Assembly: GCA_011800805.1 (NCBI GenBank)
Contig: MPNW01000246.1
Span: 55,196-119,195 of the forward strand
Length of the DNA: 64,000 nucleotides
DNA from: Hirudo medicinalis
Taxonomy: Eukaryota > Annelida > Clitellata > Hirudinida > Hirudinidae
Direction of reading: 5' to 3'
In this document: positions 25,129 through 37,183 of the stretch, piece by piece
How the letters are laid out: the number at the start of each line of letters is the position of its first letter
Position numbering within the stretch: position 1 is the first letter of the stretch
Translations under genes and position numbers: made by a program
Notes under the pieces: generated by a model
Database searches by the model: none
Seen by the model: only the letters and a program-made list of their open reading frames with translations
What the model was told of the DNA's origin: nothing

Positions 25129-26058
25129 CTGAAACAAAGATGGTGCTTGTGAATGATAATCTAGTAATTTTCAATGTCAGTGAAAACTTCAGTTTGGATA
25201 TGCATCATATTCACACCAAGACACCTAGTAGAAACATTCCCTTGAGATTTGTATGCAAGCTCTTATAAAGAATTCTCGCAATTTTCTTTTCGCCACATTT
25301 ATAAAATTGCGGGAAGCATTGACGAAAGCGTGGTAGCAACACGTGATTGATATAGGCAGATGGTTAAATACTTTGCAAAATATAAGTTGAACTTCTTGCT
25401 AAAATACCGGAAAATTGTTTCATAATGTCTCCAGAAAATCACTAAACATGAACTAACACTGCTCTAGAATCTTGTAATTCAGCGGATTCGGCGCAACAGA
25501 TTGTTTCAAACTTGGGCAGCATCTAAATCCGCTCGATTCGTGAATGACCCCACTCATTGCATCACAGGGCGATTAGATGATCCAACTGCTTCTGCAATAA
25601 ACTTCAATGGATGCAAAAACAGCACATCGGAATCTCTCGCAACATACTCCGTGCGAGGAAAACAAAGCACGGCGGTACACAATAAGACAACGCCGGCTAC
25701 CTTGTTTATGATTCGTCTAAGTGCGAGCGCCTTCCAGTTTGTGTTTTTCGCAAATTGTAATTTAAAATTAATTTTCTTATATTTTTGAAGCTTCATAAAG
25801 TGAAAATCCGATCAGAAAGTCAGCACTGGTATCTGCTGCACTTTTACTCGGTGCTTGAGGTCGGAGGGGGACCGAATATTAGACTTGTTTTGACGTTTAA
25901 TGGCGATCGAGCGGGCTTGGAGTGCTTGCTTTTAGAAAGTTTCAGCTCTTTCTTAAAGAGTTGAATTATTTTCCACACTTGAAAGTAGCCATTTTGCCCA
26001 TGTGAAATCTCCAAAAATCTTCTGAGGGTTTCGAAGTGTAGCGTCAAATCAGCTTTTG
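25129..26058. promoter_or_regulatory. Divergent intergenic region between ZNF608/609 and LARP6
   Basis: About 930 bases separate the apparent starts of the two divergent genes. No obvious TATA box or repeat was recognised. The minus-strand gene probably has a non-coding first exon within this stretch. Confidence 0.4.
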
Positions 26059-28430
26059 ATGGATTTAACTCAGACAGAATCTGAGGCACCGATTGATACC
26101 ACAGCAGAAATGGTCAAAGTTTCGTCAGAAACGGAAGGAGATGTCCGAAACGATACGAAGGAGGTACCAGAAGTGCAAATTCAAGAAACCCTGGAAGATA
26201 AAGAGGTACATACGTTCAGAATTTGATTGACAGTACTTTAAAGTAAAGATCTCTTAGATTTTTATTTTATTTTACAACTTGACCATGGCTGTCTATGAAG
26301 ATTGTATTTTAAGGCAAATCTATTTTCTTGTAATTGCTTGGCTCAAGGTATTTGACCAAAATTAATTTAATGTAAGGATTTTGAGTTGAAAAAAACCATC
26401 AGTGCTAATAATTCTAATAATATCTTTTTTTTTATTTTGGCTGATTGGATTTAACCATCAGTCATGTAACTAAATAAATAACAACTAAGTAAATTGGTGG
26501 CAATCCAATAGAGGCGCGACCTGGGATGCCACTTGGCAAACATGAGGGTTCAGGCCCTGAGAAACGAGGAGTACTTCAGCTCTGGGGTCTCCTCGAGTGC
26601 CTACACCACTGAGGAGGATGATGATGTGGATCCAGAGACCAGGGACAACCACCTAGGAGAGTTTGTGTCCCCAAGTTATGAACAGACTCAGAAGATCATA
26701 AAGCAGGTATATAATTACATTGTATTTAATAATTAGTTAATGTATTAAGCAAATGTGGATTTCGTAAATAATAGGATTTGGTGTGGGTATTCCTTTTGGT
26801 GATTTTCAAAGCTGAGATAGTTGGTAGGTCGATGGTGCCAGAGATGTAAGTAGAATTGACTTTTTCTGTAGGTGGAGGCCATGTTCTCAGACTCGTTCGT
26901 GTACAGAGATGCTTTTATGATGAAGCACATCAAGAGGGGAGCCGGTGGTTTTGTCAGTTTGCGTCTCATCACAAGCATCCGCAAGGTGAAGTCGCTCACT
27001 CAGGACTACAGGGTGGTGGCCCATGCCCTCAGGTGCTCCGACGAGTTGGAGGTCAATGACGACAACACCAAGGTCAGGAGGGTAAAACCTCTGCCGGAGA
27101 TCTTTGACCCCGATCTTGCACAGGTGGCTTGCTGTGTTATATTGGGTTAAAATTTAAGATAGTATTTTTCTAACTACAATGCTTTTTAGAAGTGGTGTTT
27201 TAGTTTCATTGATGCGCTGATAACGAACGACTTAAGTTGATAGGGTCATGATATCATCCTCATCACATAATCTCCTTCGAAGGCCATCCTCCTGACCGGG
27301 ATGCCGAAGGACGGAACGATGCACGAGAAGGTGGACAAGGCGGTCGGTCTCATCTCGAGCCTCCTGAAGGTCAAGAATCCCGAGGAGAATCGAAGTGCTC
27401 TGAGCGGCATACCCAGTGTTAGGTAGCATTGTTATTAATTATGTTAATTAAATTACGAGCAACTGCTGTCAAAAATTTGGCCCCTCCCATCTCATCAGGA
27501 TAATTAAAGAGGCTACCCACGTTCCGACTTCCTACAAACCAGATTATTCGTCTCTCTTCAACTTTGACCTCGGCTTCTGCGTCCTCCTCGATTTCTTTGG
27601 CTTCGAGAAGCTGGACATTGCCAAGGTGAGGGAGGTTCTCCGACCGTCCGGCTCGCCCGAGGACGCCTGGAAAGCCAAACTTGCGGCCCACGTCCTGCCG
27701 AGCATCAAGGCCGATCCTTCCAGAAAGAAAAATCGCAGAGTAAAAGGGATGCTGCATCCGGACGGAGATGCCGAAAAGACTCCGAGGATCAAGAGGTTCG
27801 TAGCATGCACGTCCACTGTTCGATAAACCTCGTTGATTGATCAAAATATAAACAAATATTGATGCCATGATTTTTTTTTTATCAACTCAGCTTTCCTCCA
27901 TCTAAGGCCAGTCCATCTTTCTCTCCTCGAAGCCATAACCCTCACTCCCCGTCAAGTAGACTGGAAGCATCGGGCGGAAGCAGCAATCGGTTGAACATTT
28001 CATCTCCGTGGTCCTCCCCGGGTTCGAGTCCTCGGGGCAGCCCCTGTGTCAAGAGACGCGGGAAGCCCGGTCCGTCGCCCTTGATGGGCGGCATGAATTC
28101 TTCGGGTGGCGAGAGTCCGGCAGGCAGCCCGTGGATGGCTAGGAAGTCGAGGATTCAATCAGGTGATGATGTGATTATTCATATATTTAGTGGAGTTATG
28201 TATTTTTCACTTGCAGCTCTTTAGTTGATCAACCTGCCATGGTGCTAAAGCTTGTTTTCTACAATCACTTGTCAGGTTCGAGTCCGGCAGGTTCGAACCA
28301 CTCGATTCTGAGGAGGTCGGCCAATCTCGATCCCGAAGGCAGGATCGGTCCTTGCCTGGTCGTGACGCGCCCGCCTAGAGGCCCCGACGAAGAAGGAAAA
28401 GGATTCCAATTGGTCAGAAAGTTGAGTTGA
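26059..28430 (+). CDS. LARP6: La-related protein 6 (LARP6)
   Basis: Seven exons: 26059-26205, 26512-26706, 26872-27123, 27283-27422, 27499-27795, 27891-28162, 28276-28430. Total 1,458 nt, 485 residues. After an acidic N-terminus comes a La motif at about residues 100-185 (QVEAMFSDSFVYRDAFMMKH, then DYRVVAHALRCSDELEVN). A degenerate RRM follows, starting AILLTGMP, then a Ser/Pro-rich linker, and a C-terminal SUZ-C-like motif, RPPRGPDEEGKGF, close to the end. This order is diagnostic of LARP6. Vertebrate LARP6 binds the 5' stem-loop of collagen mRNAs and regulates their translation; the RNA target here is unknown. An AATAAA at 28860-28865 is a plausible poly(A) signal. Confidence 0.93.
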
Positions 28431-29881
28431 GGTTGTTCCTGCCCGAGAATAGAGATGCTTCCTGCTTAGGGGTTGAGTGCACGCTATTTCGCCCGTTCGG
28501 TTGGGTTGGGTTTTTGATTGTGAACTGACGAATCCTCCGTCACCTTGTACCTTATAATTTGTTTAACCTGCAATCGTGTCTGGAAAAATCTCTTTAATTG
28601 CGCTTGTGGTCGTCGCGAGTCCCATCGGATTCGATGTTTCGTCGTGTCTTCGATGAAAAAGGATGTCGCTGCCATGTTCTGCGAAGACCTTCATATCTAC
28701 ACTCTCGTCCTCCAAATGCCAATCAAAATTTCATTTTCTGATTGTTGCCTTTTTTGTTGTCTCGATCTTTGAGCGAATGACGTCGAATCGAATCATATAT
28801 CGATGCCATTAATACTTTTCATTATCTGCAACTTGTTTTCGATGTTCTCGTGTGTTAAGAATAAATGTTAAGCATTTCTCGACGAATGACGTAAGAGCCC
28901 TTTCCGACTGGACTTTCGAGCGGCTGTTTGCCGAGGTCTCGTCTCTCTCGGCCCGTCAGGAGGTTGCCGACAGGTTTTGAGGAATTGCAGAAATTCATTG
29001 CTCTATGAAATCGATGTAGTGTTGCAATAAAATTGCATGGGGCGTATGGCACTGTACGACACTGAGTTTAGTTCATGTATGTTTTTGTGTCAACATGTTA
29101 TTGCATGCCCATGATTTCTATGTGACTGCCTCGCTGTCTAACTTAGATCTCCTGACCTTGCGGTTTGATGCATTATTTTATATATTAACAATTCAGGTCG
29201 CTGTATTCTTTGGCCTCAAATCTCCATAGCTTCAAGGCACTGCCATGCGACATGACGTTTTGTTTTATGGATTCTCTCACTTGCATGTTGTGTATTTGTT
29301 AGCTCTCAAATCCTGGAATGTGACTATTTTTTAGCGGTAAGACTCGTTACCATCTCGGCGAGATGATGGCGAATCGGCTCGACCCTCCGTGCCAGGCTCC
29401 ACATTTGAGTTAAATTGTTTTCATCTTTTATTCCGTTTTTGAAAACAAAACGCGTCAACGCGCGGAAGCTTGTTTGTCAGACGGCGTGTGGGTTCGATTT
29501 TGATCAAAAATTGAAGATCACGCTCATGTTTCTTCTTCGCGAAAGTAAAACCTAACTAAAACATATTCGCGTTCACTTTAAAACAATCGAGTTTCAACTT
29601 AGACGATTTTTTTTTTTGATCGTACCAGTGAAATGAGCAGACGGACGAACACTTTCAAACGTACCATTATTGAGAATCTCTGATCTAACACAAATTGTTT
29701 TAGGGAGTCACCGCACGACATTTCAGTCTTAGATTCACTTGAAAGCAGACGACATGTTCACGAGAAAAGTAGTCGCATCCGCTTTGTTCTTTAGCAGACG
29801 ATATCGTGCGATGTTTTCGATCGATTCACGAAATTAGAAAGTCTGGGGATTAAATCATTTAGAGTCAAAACGCAGAACCAA
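28431..29881. other. LARP6 3' UTR and convergent spacer to YPEL5
   Basis: No further gene recognised. AATAAA at 28860-28865 (plus) may end LARP6 and the reverse-strand AATAAA at 29427-29432 may end YPEL5. Confidence 0.5.
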
Positions 29882-30271
29882 TCAATTGGAAGATTCGGGA
29901 GGTGGGCTCGGGCATGAACCGACTGCCTTGTCTTCGAAACTGTCGGTCTCCGTCACGAGAGCTCTCTCCAGGATGACTCTGCCCTCTTTGTATTTCTGCT
30001 GCTCCTCTGTTGCAAACTCGTAGATCCATCCCAGTTTGTTGTCGCACTTCTTGCAAGAGACATCTCTGACCATGTGTCGTCCAGTCAGCATGACCCTGTC
30101 CTGAACCTCGCTGAAGGTCAAGTTGACAACCTTGTCGAAGAGGAAGGCTCGCCCAGTTGCTCCAGTAAACCGAGTCGAGATCAGTTCCACTCTGTTTGTC
30201 AGCGGAGTGTCGCATTTGGCACAACTGAACAGTCTTGACCCTCCCAAATGATTAAGAAACAGTCGACCCAT
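29882..30271 (-). CDS. YPEL5: Yippee-like 5 protein
   Basis: One uninterrupted minus-strand frame of 129 residues. It begins [20 protein letters not shown] and has two CxxC pairs, FSCAKCD and VSCKKCD, about 50 residues apart, which form the zinc-binding Yippee/Mis18-like fold. [18 protein letters not shown] and the [18 protein letters not shown] segment are highly typical of YPEL5. Vertebrate YPEL5 associates with the CTLH/GID E3 ligase through RANBP proteins and is found at centrosomes and spindles. The coding region has no intron. The C-terminal tail is Ser/Pro-rich. Confidence 0.95.
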   Translation of the reverse strand: MGRLFLNHLGGSRLFSCAKCDTPLTNRVELISTRFTGATGRAFLFDKVVNLTFSEVQDRVMLTGRHMVRDVSCKKCDNKLGWIYEFATEEQQKYKEGRVILERALVTETDSFEDKAVGSCPSPPPESSN

Positions 30272-31727
30272 GTTCGTATCGGCAGAGAATATTAGCTGGT
30301 ACTATTAAAAAAACTTTTATCAATCGTTATGAATGGAGGGAGTCAGTTGAGAAAAACTTATCAAAATAATTTCCTCAAAAGCTGATGCAATGTTACACTA
30401 GTTTTATTTTATTTAGTTCCTTTTGAGAGTAGACAATTGTATTTCTAATGACTCAACTAAATGTAAATACTACAGAAATCAGGAAGTACGAAAATGACCT
30501 GGTTTAACTTTAAACTTGATAAGTTTCACAAATTGAAAATTAGCTAGGTGACATCGCAAGCATACTTTAGAAAATATAGGAATACATAATTCTATGTGCC
30601 TTGTCACAAACAATAATAATACTGAATATAATCACGGAAAAATCATTCAGAGTCGAAAGAAGCCCCGTTCTTTATGGAATTTTTCATATTATCACACATA
30701 TTATCAATGAAATAAAATTCAAATTCAAAAATGTGGTTATAGCCGTCTCTCAGACATTCCTGGTTAAATTGCTCTACGAAGACAAAGACTTCAATTGCTT
30801 AATGGAGCTTAAAACTCATTTACGCTTGTTTCAGATTGGTTCTAAAGTTCAAACATGAGTAAAACTAACTTACTCTTCCTCCCCAAAACGGGTAGAATTA
30901 GGTTTTTGTCTATGAAATAACAACGAAACACTCCGATATTGTCTTCCTAGTCTATTTACATCAGAGCGCTAACAGCTGTGTTCTTATATGGACTCAAATT
31001 AATGAGGCAACTTAAAGAAATTTGAATGTTTGTAAAAATTGCCCCAAAATCAGTTTCATTTTTTTAATTTAAAGTAAAAATATTTCTGGCTTTAATGAGT
31101 CGTTCATTATACATTCTTCTGCGATGTTATACGGTAAGAGTCCTTATGATTCTACTCCTACAGACTGCTCAAAAACTTGTGACCTAGCAATACAAGAATA
31201 GAAGAAATTACATAAAAGAGAACACAATTATTAATTTGTTCCCGTTGACCTGGATCTTAACATAAGCTTTGCAAAAGATCGTTAAAAATTATCGCTGCTC
31301 TGAAAAATTATTTCTCGAACATCGAACTTATTCGACTGTACTTGTTTTTTTTAGAATTTTTAAAGCTAATTGTACAAAATTTTAACACACGTCCATAAAT
31401 CTTAAGGACAAGAGTGATACAAATAAGTAGATTATTGTATTTGTTGCTGTTGTATTTCGACGTCGGAATGCAGTAAGTCGAACTCGGAACACGCAACTCA
31501 GCAAGTACTTTAATACAGAACTTCAAATGCACGAAACCCAAAGTAAACAAAATGTAGTCCTCTTATTAACAGATAATGAATATGGAGATATTTTATTGGA
31601 ATTTACGCAAAAACAACCTTAAATTAAGAAAAATTTACAAAAAAGTCCTTTGAATAATCCAACAAGGTATTCAAGCAAAATATAAATCGCTCCATCACAT
31701 TAATAACTGAACAAGGCAGTACATCTT
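30272..31727. other. Spacer between YPEL5 and the CPAP gene
   Basis: AT-rich sequence with no recognised gene. A reverse-strand AATAAA at 31592-31597 lies about 130 bases beyond the CPAP stop and is its likely poly(A) signal. Confidence 0.5.
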
Positions 31728-34679
31728 CTAGCATCCTTCCATGCAGTCATAGGTCAAATTTCCCTGAGGATCTTTCTTTCGAACCCTTCCTGTAGCATAC
31801 CTCGTTTCCTGGGATCCGTCCTTATGGATAGTTTTGACAGCACCCTCTGGATATTCTATCCTTCGAACGTCGTTGTAATAAATTTCTTTTATCCCATTGA
31901 TCAGCTCCTTTGTTATGGTACCATCTCTTTGGGATTTTATGACAGTTCCATCCAGGAGTATGGTTTCTTCTGAGCCATCTGCATAAACATACTTCAGGTT
32001 TCCATTGGGAAATTCAATCTCTTTAGTTCCATTTGCAAAGATTTTCTCCACCTGACCGCAGGGAAAGTAGAAAATTTGAAGTCCATCTGGAAAGAAGTAG
32101 TGGCGAATGTTATGCTCTGTGAAGACGTAAAGCTTCGTTCCATCGGAAAAGTTCTGCTGAGTGTCGCCATCGGAGAACTCTATCGTCTCGCTTCCATCAG
32201 GATTTAAGATCCTGTTGGACACTTTGGCATAAGCAACCTTGACCGACCCGTCAGGCATGCTTTGGTGTCTGACAACCTCTCCCTTGACGAGCACCTCGCC
32301 GCTGTTTGCGTGGATTCGGTCGTGACGCAGAGAAGTTTTGTCGAGAACAGTTTCAGACTCAGCACCGTTCTGAACCAAACAAGGGGGATTTGGCATGGAT
32401 GTGGCCCTGTTGACAAAACCCTCTTCAAAACTGTATCTCTCTCGGGATTTCTTCTTCGAGGCAGGATGAGGATCTCGATTTTGAGACTTCATTTTGAGAA
32501 GTTCTTGTTCTTTAAAAATCAACTTACCCTTCAGATCCATATTTTCTTTTTCTAGCTGTTCGATTCTGTCTTTCATCCTCTCGGAGTTTGCTTTCCATCG
32601 TTGCTCTTTCAATTTGGTCTCTTCTCTGAGTTTTTCCATATCGGCCTTTAGGGCATCCTGAACCTTCCTGTCTTCTCTGGTAAAGAAATAATCATCGTGT
32701 GACTTCTTGAGCATGTCGAAGAGTCTCCTATCCTTTTTCAGCTTCTGAATCTCTAAATTCTTAAATCTCTCAAACTCCTCAACCTCGGCCAATCTGTGCT
32801 TCTTGAATTCTTCCATTTCTTTCTTGAGAGACGACAGGTCGGACGCCTGTTCTTTCCTCAATTGTGCCAGAGCGGCATTCTCTCTCCTGTACCTTTCTAT
32901 TTCAGCATCCAGTTCGAGGGCCTTTTCTCGGAGAGGCCTCGATTGGAAGACATCCCCGGTAGAAGCCGGACGATTGTCCACTCGAATACTTTGGTGAGAT
33001 ACAACAACGGAATCGTTTGTGTTTGAGCCTGAAGCTGAGGCTTTATTGTAGTGGGGCATTGTTGACTGTCCCTTATTTGGCTGACTGACACTTGCTTTTT
33101 CAACGAGGTTGGTTTTGCTCTCCTCCTTCAGATCACCATCAATCGATCGGTCTTCCATCAGCGTGACGTCGTTCCAGGAAGCGTCGTCCTCAAAATCACC
33201 TTCCGGATGCTTCGCGGCCCACCCGGCATCGGTGGAGAACGTGTCGTCGTTGCCAGCGTACAGACCGGGAATGTATTCTCCCCTTTGCGGCACGAACCTA
33301 TTGTCGGCACCGGTCGTCGTCTTTTCTTCTTCGAAACGATCTTCTGCACTAGATGCATTCTGTCCTGAGAGATTCTCCGAGCCAATCGAGATTTTCCTTT
33401 TGATGTTTAAAATCACAAGGTCGTTGGATGGATTGTTTTTGACGCTCTGAGGCATTACGCTGGGCAGAGAAGCAACTTTATCGACCGTAACCAAGCTGGG
33501 AGCATCAGAATTCATCTCGACTTGTGTCGTGCAGGACGCGGAAGATGACGGAGGAAGTTTGGGAATGGCTTTGCAGTCACTTTTATCTTGGACGGGCATG
33601 CCATGATGCAGCTGCAGTACCTTGTCGACAGTAGAAACACTACTGAGAAAGGATGCATCGTCCATGGCATAACCCTCCAATATCTCGAATTCGTTCAACG
33701 GCTGGGTTTCGTCGGGTCCAAAGTTTTGCTCACGAGCTCCAGTATCACATTGAGTTCCATCTGTTCTGTTACTTTTTGGAGGATGGTTCTTTTTGACGTC
33801 TGCAATTTTTGCTTCTGATGACATTTCTGACTGACTTGATTTTGGAGGATGGTTCTCATCTTCAAGTTCTGAGATTCGCTTGTTATGGTTTGGAAAGGTT
33901 GGCTTAGTGTTTTGATTGGATACTGGCTTTTTCATGACTAGCTTCTTTTGTGGAAGACCTATTGTCGATTGGACTTTCATCCTTTGGCCACCAGAAAGAT
34001 TAGGTGAACTTTTCTTCTGAGTGACTGTAGGTCTTGTGCCATTGCTGCTTGATTTTGAGGAATCACTCAAAGCTTTCTCAGAAGTGATTGGTTTTTCTTT
34101 TCCTTCCACAGTCATTTCACTGACCTGCTTCTTTTTCTTTTCAAACCTCTGAAGACCTTGGCCTTTCTTGAGGAAGACTCTCTTGGCTGGGTGTTTTGGT
34201 TCAACCTGTTGCTGTGGATCGAGTGTGTCATCCTTCTTGAGAATGTTCTCCAAATGCTCTTGAAAACTTTTGCAGGGCATTTTTCGGACAGGTTCGTCAT
34301 CAAAGCAAAGCTTAGAACTACTGCTGCAAGCATCCTGGGAGTGATTTTTAATATTTGCTGAGAAATCTGTTGATTGAGCAATTCCTTCTGGCAATATTTG
34401 ACTTTTGGGTTCATCTCTTGGAACAGGATGGGTAATTATGGAATTGATTTTGTCGTTGTTACACGGCAACAATTTAAGGGAAATCTCATCAAGGTGAAGA
34501 TTCTTCAATAATTCTATTTGCTGATTTATCTTTGAAATCTCTTCTTGCTTATATTGCAAAATTTTCTTTTCTTCTAACGTATTTTGCAAACAATTTTCAT
34601 TCTCTTCCTCGCTGTCAAAATTCAAATCAAGATCAGAATCATCTTCAGTGCTAAGAGGTTCCTCCTCTGCATCCATCAA
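31728..34679 (-). CDS. CENPJ: Centriole assembly protein CPAP/CENPJ/SAS-4
   Basis: A single 983-codon frame. The N-terminal half is polar, Lys- and Ser-rich and probably disordered. A strong coiled coil runs from about residue 580 to 740, with a FKNLEIQKLKKDRRLF stretch like the CPAP coiled coil. The last ~190 residues are the TCP10/G-box domain of repeated beta hairpins: FPNGNLKYVYADGSEE, YPEGAVKTIHKDGSQET and related repeats. In other animals this domain binds STIL/Ana2 and the protein controls centriole length with tubulin-binding segments; a similar role is inferred. Distinction from other TCP10-domain proteins rests on the coiled coil plus G-box combination. The coding region has no intron although neighbouring genes have many. 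Confidence 0.9.
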   Translation of the reverse strand: MMDAEEEPLSTEDDSDLDLNFDSEEENENCLQNTLEEKKILQYKQEEISKINQQIELLKNLHLDEISLKLLPCNNDKINSIITHPVPRDEPKSQILPEGIAQSTDFSANIKNHSQDACSSSSKLCFDDEPVRKMPCKSFQEHLENILKKDDTLDPQQQVEPKHPAKRVFLKKGQGLQRFEKKKKQVSEMTVEGKEKPITSEKALSDSSKSSSNGTRPTVTQKKSSPNLSGGQRMKVQSTIGLPQKKLVMKKPVSNQNTKPTFPNHNKRISELEDENHPPKSSQSEMSSEAKIADVKKNHPPKSNRTDGTQCDTGAREQNFGPDETQPLNEFEILEGYAMDDASFLSSVSTVDKVLQLHHGMPVQDKSDCKAIPKLPPSSSASCTTQVEMNSDAPSLVTVDKVASLPSVMPQSVKNNPSNDLVILNIKRKISIGSENLSGQNASSAEDRFEEEKTTTGADNRFVPQRGEYIPGLYAGNDDTFSTDAGWAAKHPEGDFEDDASWNDVTLMEDRSIDGDLKEESKTNLVEKASVSQPNKGQSTMPHYNKASASGSNTNDSVVVSHQSIRVDNRPASTGDVFQSRPLREKALELDAEIERYRRENAALAQLRKEQASDLSSLKKEMEEFKKHRLAEVEEFERFKNLEIQKLKKDRRLFDMLKKSHDDYFFTREDRKVQDALKADMEKLREETKLKEQRWKANSERMKDRIEQLEKENMDLKGKLIFKEQELLKMKSQNRDPHPASKKKSRERYSFEEGFVNRATSMPNPPCLVQNGAESETVLDKTSLRHDRIHANSGEVLVKGEVVRHQSMPDGSVKVAYAKVSNRILNPDGSETIEFSDGDTQQNFSDGTKLYVFTEHNIRHYFFPDGLQIFYFPCGQVEKIFANGTKEIEFPNGNLKYVYADGSEETILLDGTVIKSQRDGTITKELINGIKEIYYNDVRRIEYPEGAVKTIHKDGSQETRYATGRVRKKDPQGNLTYDCMEGC

Positions 34680-36244
34680 TACCCAAATTTGCAGTAAGTG
34701 AAATTAGCAATTCCAATGTTGAGCGAAACAAAACTCTATTGAGATTAATTTATAAAGCTTTTTTGAACTGTTTGGCCTAACATAACAACTCTACTTTTGA
34801 TGAGAAAGTCGTCATACCGCTAATCGAACGCGCCCAACGTTCGTAAACATCTCCGTATACAAAGATTGAAAATCGATTTCAGTAATCTCTATGGATACGA
34901 TGAAGGCATTTTAATTTCGTATACACGTATATTCAACAATTTTAATCTAAACATTTACAAAAAATGAATATTTATTTTAAGTGTTTTATCCAAAAATTAA
35001 AAAAAATTAATAGTGCTCGGAAACCCTCTTGTGGTCTTGAAGTTCTGCTGAACATACGCCACCATCGTTATAACAAGAGCCCCTTTCATCTTTTGGTTAC
35101 AAGTAACTAGATTGAACGTTAAATATTTTAAAATGTTTAGCTTATTTTTGATGCTTTTGACATCTTTGTGACATTCAACATCTATTACAGCTATTTCCAT
35201 TTATTTTTTTTTATATCTTATTCAAAACAAGGATGGCGAATGGACGCACAGTACTGCTTTAATCTAATATAAAACCGATGAAAAAACATTTCCAAATAAT
35301 TAAAAGCTACACTTGTGACTTTCTGAGGTTAAATAGTCATATTGTTCATTTGTCCGTCTGCGTATGCGTGGGTGTGACGATAGCAAAAGAATTAAGTAAC
35401 AAATATAAAGATTCCCAAAGGAAACAATAAACACTGTTATAAGCCAAGTCAAGTCAAGCAAACCTAGTGCTAAACATGACTTCACGACAAATCAAACAAA
35501 ACAAAGGAAAAACAATCACTGCAGTGTTGCGTTTGCATCGGTCAGTCGATCGTAGACTATTTAAATACTGAGACAGGATACAAACTTCAGACAATAAGTA
35601 ATTACTCTGACTAATTAACGAATAAAGTAATTGTCTTCACACGTTGGAGGAGCCAATGGGCACCCTTCTTGGCGTCTCTTCCCGAACGAGGAACTCGTGA
35701 CGACGATGGAGGACTTAACGCGAATGTGAACGCCAAGCTGAACGAACGTTTAATAACCAGATCTTTGTCGACACTGCTAATACAGAGATGTTGAAAACAA
35801 CGAGGATAAAAATGATGCAAAGTTAGAAAAAAAAATTTTAAAAAGCATTTTAAACACTGTGGAAATAAAAAAAAACCATTTTATCCAAAATAAAAAAGAA
35901 GTCTTGAGAGTCTCGAGTCGTGACACGACGCAACAAATGACAAGAAGCACGAGAGGAGTAAATTCGAACGGAGGGTTTAAATCCCACGTTAATGCATTAC
36001 AATGCATATATCTTAAATCAAACACGCAGAAACACATTCAAGTGTGATCATTTCCACGCTCGACGGCAACTAAACGATCAGAATGACGACGACGACGAAA
36101 GTGCCCTCTGCAATTACGACGACCTTAAGAAACGCTCAATACTGGGCTTCAAAAAAAAAAAAATACTTCGTATTCCTTTGACGTTAGGTCAATTCGTTCA
36201 TCATTCGCACATTTCGTGTGCAGTAGAAGAGACCGGCGACAATT
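34680..36244. other. Spacer between the CPAP start and the acyltransferase stop
   Basis: AT-rich, with only short chance frames. No gene, RNA or repeat of note was recognised. The CPAP promoter should be near 34680-34900. Confidence 0.5.
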
Positions 36245-37139
36245 TCAACTGCCGAACCAGTAATCGTCGGGGGAGGTGTGACCGAGGATTACGAGGAGGG
36301 GGGCCTCGACGAGGAGGTGGACGACCAGGGCGGCCGAGTAGGAGAGCACCAGGGCAGAGGAGAAGATCACGAACTGGGGATAATCAAGAGCTCGTTTTTT
36401 TAAACGTTTTATTATAATTTACGATTTGTGCTACTCGACGTCTGCTATGGGTTAGTAATTTATTATAATTTATTACCACATGCTGCTTCACCAAATCATC
36501 TAGTGTGCATGTTGACCGCTTTTGGGTCAAAGGGCAACGCAGAGGTCAAAATCACTTCAGACGAGTGCATTTCAACCGAAACTCAGGCATTAGTTGTTAA
36601 AATGCAAATGCTTAATATGATAATATGTTAATGCCGCGAAATTAATTATTCATGGCCGCATCTTCAAATAATCATAAAAATAATGATAGCAACCACGGAG
36701 AACTGATCTTCTGGCTCCACGACCGAGGTCCATGCAGAGCAGACGTACATGAGCGACAGACCGTGAACGAGGTAGGCCGAGTACGTCAAACGACCCACGT
36801 AGGTCCACACTTTCCAACTGGAAAACCAGCTGAAGAAACCTGAAACGAGTCAAGCGATGACAACGGAGAGGAAAACAAAGACGTGATTGGCTAAGCATGA
36901 GTCATAACGACGACAAAGTGATTGGCTAATTTATAAGCACCTCCTCTCCCTTGGCAACAGGAGTAAACAATCCAGTAGAGCGTCAGCGGCCAGAGGAGGT
37001 GGAAGGATGTTCCAGAGAAGACCTTTCCTGAGTTGTCAAAAGTTTCCAATTATAAACAAGCTTCATGGCCACCACCACCATCATCATCATCATCACCATA
37101 CTAATTCTTATTTATCAGCATCATTATCATCACCATCAT

Positions 37140-37183
<44 letters not shown>

